From Candidatus Gerdarchaeota archaeon (GTDB lineage: Archaea > Asgardarchaeota > Heimdallarchaeia > JABLTI01), in NCBI GenBank assembly GCA_016840905.1, contig JAEORM010000171.1, positions 1 to 8,284 on the forward strand: 8,284 nt of DNA, written 5' to 3'. The notes beneath the pieces are model-generated. The model ran no database searches. It was not told the origin of the DNA and worked only from the letters and a program-made list of their open reading frames with translations. A program made the translations under genes and the position numbers. Shown here piece after piece: positions 5,365-8,284 of the stretch; positions within the stretch are counted from its first letter, which is position 1; every line of letters starts with the position of its first letter.

Positions 5365-5619
5365 TTAAACATCCACTCTTTGGAGGATTTCCATTTTTGG
5401 AACTTCAAGCACTTTCTTGTATTCAAATTTCTTTGGGACGATATTTTTATTCATTTGAATCACCATACCAATCTCACAGTCGTTTGTGCGATCTTTTAAT
5501 CTCACAATCAACTTATGTTGACTAAACTCAAAAACGAGTTCTGGTAAGTTATTTTACAGGCTCATTGATTTCTCTCTCATGAGCATCGAAGTATTAAACA
5601 TATTACTATTTAAAGTCAT
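5365..5619 (-). pseudogene. Interrupted reading frame, coding-like
   Basis: From ATG 5619 a frame runs 21 codons to TAA (5554-5556). It then continues in the same frame for 62 codons to a second TAA at 5365-5367. The second part (NNLPELVFEFSQHKLIV, then a Lys/Glu-rich end KVLEVPKMEILQRVDV) has purine-first codons and a strand-helix composition like real protein. It has more G and C than the surrounding spacer. No ATG with a ribosome site begins it, so it is most simply a gene killed by one stop, or the tail of a longer decayed gene. TATA-like elements on the minus strand at about 5652-5658 and 5672-5680 could drive it. I do not recognise the family. A short protein starting at the internal TTG near 5511 remains possible. 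Outside this frame, 5620-5766 shows only AT-rich spacer. Confidence 0.4.
5525..5545 (-). repeat. Hairpin element, copy 2 (matches 1752-1774)
   Basis: Arms AACTC and GAGTT enclose a 6-base loop and are followed by CTGGT on the + strand. The element lies inside the interrupted reading frame, just after its TAA. Stem and flank are identical to the copy at 1752-1774, while the loop differs in length. Confidence 0.45.
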
Positions 5620-5766
5620 CGTTATGTAGATAAGAAAAAATAACAATAGCAGTATATAGAATTAGCTATGAAGTATATAAAATCACAATTTGGTAAATTT
5701 TTCTAACAAATATATAGTTCAATATTGCTAGAATAATTTTAAATTGAAAAGAATTTAAGTAGCATT

Positions 5767-5812
5767 AAAAAAAACAAAGAAAGAAAGGTTTTCTAAAAAG
5801 AAAATTTTCTTT
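5767..5812 (-). terminator. Terminator of the longin-GTPase-7TM operon
   Basis: Just past the TAG of the 7TM gene, the minus strand has an AGAAAA/TTTTCT stem (5804-5799 with 5794-5789, loop of four). A T-rich stretch follows that includes eight consecutive T at 5774-5767. Confidence 0.6.
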
Positions 5813-5813
5813 C

Positions 5814-6644
5814 CTATTGTACAAATTTACCTACTTCTTTATAGCGCATTTCAAACCAGGTTTTATCACGGATATTACGTCTGAACCAATCAGGCATAAC
5901 CCAACCAAGATATAGGAATACATAAGAAACAAGAAAAACTAATTTTCTTATAGTCCAGAAGGTTAGGATAACTGCGGGAATGTTAATCTGGAATTCAAGA
6001 CCAATTATAGCTCCACCCACAACATAGATCACCAAACCCCAAGCAATCATTAACAAACCTCGTTTTCTGATTAGCTTATCAGTTCTTCGTGATAATATAA
6101 AAGCTCTAATTATTATTCGAACAGTTATATAGATTTGAATAAAAAGAATAATTATTGACAATATTCTACTGGAATAATTAGTTATGTCAGCAGTTGGATT
6201 ATTAGAATCAATGAAATACCAAGCATTTTCGTTAGTTGTAGGTGTGACACCATTGAATGCTAGAAAATAAACTGTTAGAACAAAACCAATGAGACCTGAA
6301 AAGATGATTAAATGAATTGATTTAACAATTTCATTATCTTTTAAAATATGCCTACAAGAAAAAACGTAAATCAACAGTATAGCTACTAAAGGAACAATTG
6401 TAGCAAGTGCTTGTAGTACTTGTGCAACATAATCATATCCAAAAATTTCCAAGGTATAAGCCAGTGCACCACCTACAGCTCCTATTCCAATGAGGAAATA
6501 AGAGCTAAAAAGGAGGATTGTTCCAGCTGTTTTCTTTCGAAGGAAGCTATTCAACAAAGAAAAGGCAAGGAATAATACTGCAATTGTAGTTAGCCATGAA
6601 ATAGCGATAAAAGTCCAAGTAATACCTGGTTCGGTAACGTCCAT
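5814..6644 (-). CDS. Seven-transmembrane receptor-like protein
   Basis: The 276-residue protein has seven hydrophobic segments: about 9-34, 40-64, 74-96, 109-130, 159-183, 196-216 and 222-250. Basic residues cluster in the loops after helices 1, 3 and 5 (FLRKKT, CRHILKDN, SRRTDKLIRKR) and in the tail. The loop after helix 4 is long and polar (131-158). The positive-inside rule therefore gives an outside N-terminus and a cytoplasmic C-terminus. The end, GWVMPDWFRRNIRD, resembles the exit of 7TM sensor domains found in archaeal and bacterial signalling proteins. No kinase or other output domain is fused to it. R233-K234 lie near the start of helix 7, but no rhodopsin signature is seen. ATG 6644 directly follows the GTPase TAA, with GAGGTG upstream inside the GTPase gene, so the two are tightly coupled. 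I infer a membrane sensor or anchor for the GTPase. Confidence 0.8.
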   Translation of the reverse strand: MDVTEPGITWTFIAISWLTTIAVLFLAFSLLNSFLRKKTAGTILLFSSYFLIGIGAVGGALAYTLEIFGYDYVAQVLQALATIVPLVAILLIYVFSCRHILKDNEIVKSIHLIIFSGLIGFVLTVYFLAFNGVTPTTNENAWYFIDSNNPTADITNYSSRILSIIILFIQIYITVRIIIRAFILSRRTDKLIRKRGLLMIAWGLVIYVVGGAIIGLEFQINIPAVILTFWTIRKLVFLVSYVFLYLGWVMPDWFRRNIRDKTWFEMRYKEVGKFVQ

Positions 6645-7184
6645 TTATAACACCTCATCCTTTAATTGATCAAAAAACCATCTGAAACTTTCGAAAATAT
6701 TTTCACCAGTTTTAGCAGATGTCTCATAACAAGCCCATTTGTAGGGGAGATCCAAAAGGCCAAAATCTTTTATGAATTGATTTCGATCCATACCTTCAGG
6801 TTCATCACTTTTATGTAAAAGAACCAATACAATAACATCTTTGTGAATTTGTGCATTGATTATATTATAAAACGTTTCACGTGCAAGTTCAAAATTCATT
6901 AGATCTGTTTTATCGACTACAAAAACAACTCCATCTGATTTCTCATTCACTTCCGGCCATAAAGCTCTAAAATCCTCTTGCCCACCAAGGTCGTATATAT
7001 TAAATTCTAATTTCTCTATTTGAATTGTTTCTGCACGATTAATGCCCATTGTTGGTTGAGTAGGTACAAAACGTCCAGTTTCCAGATATTTCACTATTGT
7101 TGTCTTTCCAGCGTTAGCCAATCCACAGATTGTTATGTCTACTTCTTTCATGCGTCTTCTAAACAGATTTTTAAAAAATGACAA
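6645..7184 (-). CDS. Arf-like small GTPase
   Basis: The 179-residue protein is a complete Ras-superfamily G domain of the Arf/Sar type. G1 is GLANAGKTT (21-29), G2 is T45 in PTMGIN (Arf proteins have PTxGFN) and G3 is DLGGQ (65-69) with the catalytic-type Gln69. G4 is HKSD (124-127) in place of NKxD, and G5 is TSAK (155-158). The N-terminus MSFFKNLFRRR is hydrophobic and basic, like the membrane-binding amphipathic helix of Arf proteins, but Gly2 is absent so N-myristoylation is not expected. The TTG start is supported by GGAGAT at 7192-7197, seven bases upstream; the next in-frame ATG (7151) would remove this helix. The gene sits between the longin/roadblock-like gene (27-base gap) and the 7TM gene (no gap). 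It should cycle between GTP and GDP forms; its effector is unknown. Confidence 0.92.
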   Translation of the reverse strand: MSFFKNLFRRRMKEVDITICGLANAGKTTIVKYLETGRFVPTQPTMGINRAETIQIEKLEFNIYDLGGQEDFRALWPEVNEKSDGVVFVVDKTDLMNFELARETFYNIINAQIHKDVIVLVLLHKSDEPEGMDRNQFIKDFGLLDLPYKWACYETSAKTGENIFESFRWFFDQLKDEVL

Positions 7185-7191
7185 TGAATTT

Positions 7192-7197
7192 ATCTCC
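7192..7197 (-). promoter_or_regulatory. Ribosome binding site deciding the GTPase TTG start
   Basis: The minus strand reads AAAGGAGAT, ending seven bases before TTG 7184. It fixes the non-ATG start and so keeps the basic-hydrophobic N-terminal peptide in the protein. Confidence 0.65.
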
Positions 7198-7211
7198 TTT
7201 ATGTGCTAATT

Positions 7212-7706
7212 TTATCTCCAAAGATCATCTTCTATATCATTTGTGATATCTTTTTCCTCTGTTGTTGATTCTTCAACAAAGTCAATATCAATTGTTGCTA
7301 TCGAACTTATCTTTATCTTAATATGACCACTTTGCATCCCTGCATAAAGATTTGGCATTATTTCCTCGACAACTTCAGTTTTCAATAATGATTTACCTTC
7401 TAGCTCCTTTACTAGAAATGAGAAGACTTTACGAATGCCTTCCATATTATATTTCATTGAATTGAAAACTGCTACAATCGCTGCAATGTTATCTCTACTT
7501 CCTTCTGATGGTAATTGAAAAATATAACTTGAATAGTACATGTCTCCGATTGCTGCAGATGAAAACTCACCGGGTTTCGCACCCATAGGCATTGATTTGT
7601 AGGTTATTTCACTAAGCACACTTTTTGGTAGTACATTTGGATGTGCTTTTACTAACTCTAAGCCTTTGTCACCCATTTGAACTAAGCATAAACTGATAGG
7701 TTTCAT
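7212..7706 (-). CDS. Longin/roadblock-like putative GTPase partner
   Basis: The 164-residue soluble protein has no exact family I can name with certainty. Its predicted order is a strand (ISLCLVQM), a second strand (GLELVKAH), a polar connection, strands around MYYSSYIFQLPS (57-68) and DNIAAIVAVFNS (72-83), and then long helices (89-125). A further strand pair (HIKIKISSIATIDIDF) and an acidic tail (145-162) follow. A profilin-like sheet followed by helices is the pattern of longin and roadblock proteins, which bind small GTPases and are abundant in Asgard genomes. Its position as first gene of the operon before the Arf-like GTPase supports a regulatory or scaffold role. ATG 7706 has the ribosome site AAAGGTGAT, with GGTGAT at 7715-7720 eight bases upstream. 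The coding call is firm; the fold assignment is an inference from pattern and context. Confidence 0.8.
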   Translation of the reverse strand: MKPISLCLVQMGDKGLELVKAHPNVLPKSVLSEITYKSMPMGAKPGEFSSAAIGDMYYSSYIFQLPSEGSRDNIAAIVAVFNSMKYNMEGIRKVFSFLVKELEGKSLLKTEVVEEIMPNLYAGMQSGHIKIKISSIATIDIDFVEESTTEEKDITNDIEDDLWR

Positions 7707-7765
7707 GTTTAATTATCACCTTTTGCGGCAATGAAAATTCCTTCTTCACTATATCTTTGTACGCT

Positions 7766-7773
7766 TATTTAAA
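7766..7773 (-). promoter_or_regulatory. Box A promoter of the longin-GTPase-7TM operon
   Basis: The minus strand reads TTTAAATA, a consensus archaeal box A. Initiation would be near 7744, giving a leader of about 37 bases to ATG 7706. No other promoter is evident within the operon, whose genes are packed closely. Confidence 0.6.
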
Positions 7774-7814
7774 GCACTTATTCTTTAGGCAATTTTAGTT
7801 ATTGTTTTTTGAGA

Positions 7815-7832
7815 ATTAAATTGAAATTTAAT
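7815..7832. repeat. AT-only palindrome upstream of the operon promoter
   Basis: Perfect arms ATTAAATT and AATTTAAT are separated by GA. The repeat lies about 42 bases upstream of the box A and overlaps the spacer after the ABC permease. It may be an activator or repressor site, or the sequence may simply be AT-rich by chance. Confidence 0.35.
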
Positions 7833-7835
7833 GTT

Positions 7836-7850
7836 AAAAAAAAAAGAAAA
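7836..7850 (-). terminator. T-tract terminator of the ABC permease gene
   Basis: About 20 bases after the TAA of the permease gene, the minus strand has TTTTC followed by ten consecutive T. This is a typical archaeal T-tract terminator and separates the gene from the downstream operon. Confidence 0.65.
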
Positions 7851-7869
7851 TGAAAACTACCAAACTTTG

Positions 7870-8284
7870 TTAACGTTCTGATAGTTTTGTAACGAGTATC
7901 CCAATGACAAAAATAACTATCCCAAATGCAAAACTTATTCCGATATTTATCCACGCTAAATTTACATTTGGTGTTATCATTGTTGACCTTAAAGCATCAA
8001 TAATATAGGTTAAAGGTAACATCTTTGAGATAATATTAATAACAGGTATTTGTGCAACCTCAAAAAAGGCTCCACTTAGAAACATCATGGGAAATGAAAG
8101 AAAATTACCAACAGCAGTTGATGCACTTGGGTTTCTTACTATTCTTGCAGAGATCATTCCAAGACCAGTAAAATTAAGTACTGCTGCAACAGTTATTGGA
8201 ATGATTTTCCAATCAAGGACATCAATAATCCACCTATAATCTTTTGATCCAATTTTAAATACCAAATAACCAATAAGTAAAATT
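7870..8284 (-). CDS. ABC-2 type transporter permease, C-terminal part
   Basis: Only the last 138 or so residues lie in the window; the frame stays open through 8283, so the TTG at 8265 is not the real start. Visible helices are the end of one segment (ILLIGYLVF), WKIIPITVAAVLNFTGLGMI, NFLSFPMMFLSGAFFEVAQIP, and the last, INIGISFAFGIVIFVIGILV. The pattern SGAFF, then a short amphipathic stretch, then PLTYIIDALR is the hallmark of ABC-2 permeases that export drugs, lipids or polysaccharides with a separate ATPase. The ATPase gene is expected beyond the right edge. The gene ends with TAA and a T-rich terminator and is probably not co-transcribed with the GTPase operon. The substrate cannot be told from this part. 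Confidence 0.88.
   Translation of the reverse strand, partial: ILLIGYLVFKIGSKDYRWIIDVLDWKIIPITVAAVLNFTGLGMISARIVRNPSASTAVGNFLSFPMMFLSGAFFEVAQIPVINIISKMLPLTYIIDALRSTMITPNVNLAWINIGISFAFGIVIFVIGILVTKLSER

Noticed and set aside
5554..5556. Recoded stop codon joining the two halves of the 5365-5619 frame
   Set aside because: TAA is not the codon used for selenocysteine (UGA) or pyrrolysine (UAG), so a plain inactivating stop is simpler.
5814..6644. Microbial rhodopsin because of seven helices and a lysine (K234) in the helix 7 region
   Set aside because: The lysine is near the start of the segment next to an arginine, and no rhodopsin-like helix 3 or helix 7 signature is visible; a sensor-type 7TM protein fits better.
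8263..8265. TTG 8265 as the true start of the ABC permease
   Set aside because: The frame continues open with hydrophobic residues to the window edge, and ABC-2 permeases are much longer than 131 residues.

Overview
The window is AT-rich (roughly 30% GC by eye) and looks archaeal. Promoters carry box A elements (TTTATATA, TTTAAATA) and ribosome sites resemble GGTGAT, complementary to the archaeal 16S 3' end. It encodes an Arf-type small GTPase next to a possible longin/roadblock-like protein. That combination is characteristic of Asgard archaea (Promethearchaeota), which is my best assignment. It is an inference from gene content, since no rRNA or marker gene is present.

Layout. At the left (3-1057, + strand) a four-helix membrane protein with an Arg/His-rich tail is followed by a FeoC-like winged-helix protein with four clustered cysteines. 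From 1777 down to 1080 (- strand) lies a run of four short reading frames (64, 34, 33 and 80 residues). A canonical box A and a palindrome precede it, and two of the frames have good ribosome sites. Next comes a lone Mre11/SbcD-type metallophosphoesterase (2939-1911, -). It is divergent from a two-gene unit (3073-4952, +): a PadR-family repressor with a C-terminal zinc ribbon and, overlapping it by ATGA, a membrane protein with an N-terminal HAAS-like domain. The divergent region holds one TATA box usable on both strands and a perfect 10+5+10 inverted repeat that is a likely PadR operator.

The 4953-5813 interval has no intact large gene. It holds the terminator of the HAAS gene, a cluster of hairpins whose base-pairing fits a minus-strand RNA best, a 33-residue basic minus-strand frame, and a reading frame that looks coding but is broken by TAA. 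A short hairpin element is shared between this interval and the start of the small-ORF run near 1760.

The right part (7706-5814, -) is the most striking: a compact operon encoding a longin/roadblock-like protein, an Arf-like GTPase with a basic-hydrophobic N-terminus and an HKSD G4 motif, and a seven-helix membrane protein with predicted N-out/C-in topology. The stop codon of the GTPase gene abuts the start codon of the 7TM gene. The arrangement suggests a membrane sensor coupled to a small GTPase and an accessory protein. The window ends in the 3' part of an ABC-2 type permease gene (-).
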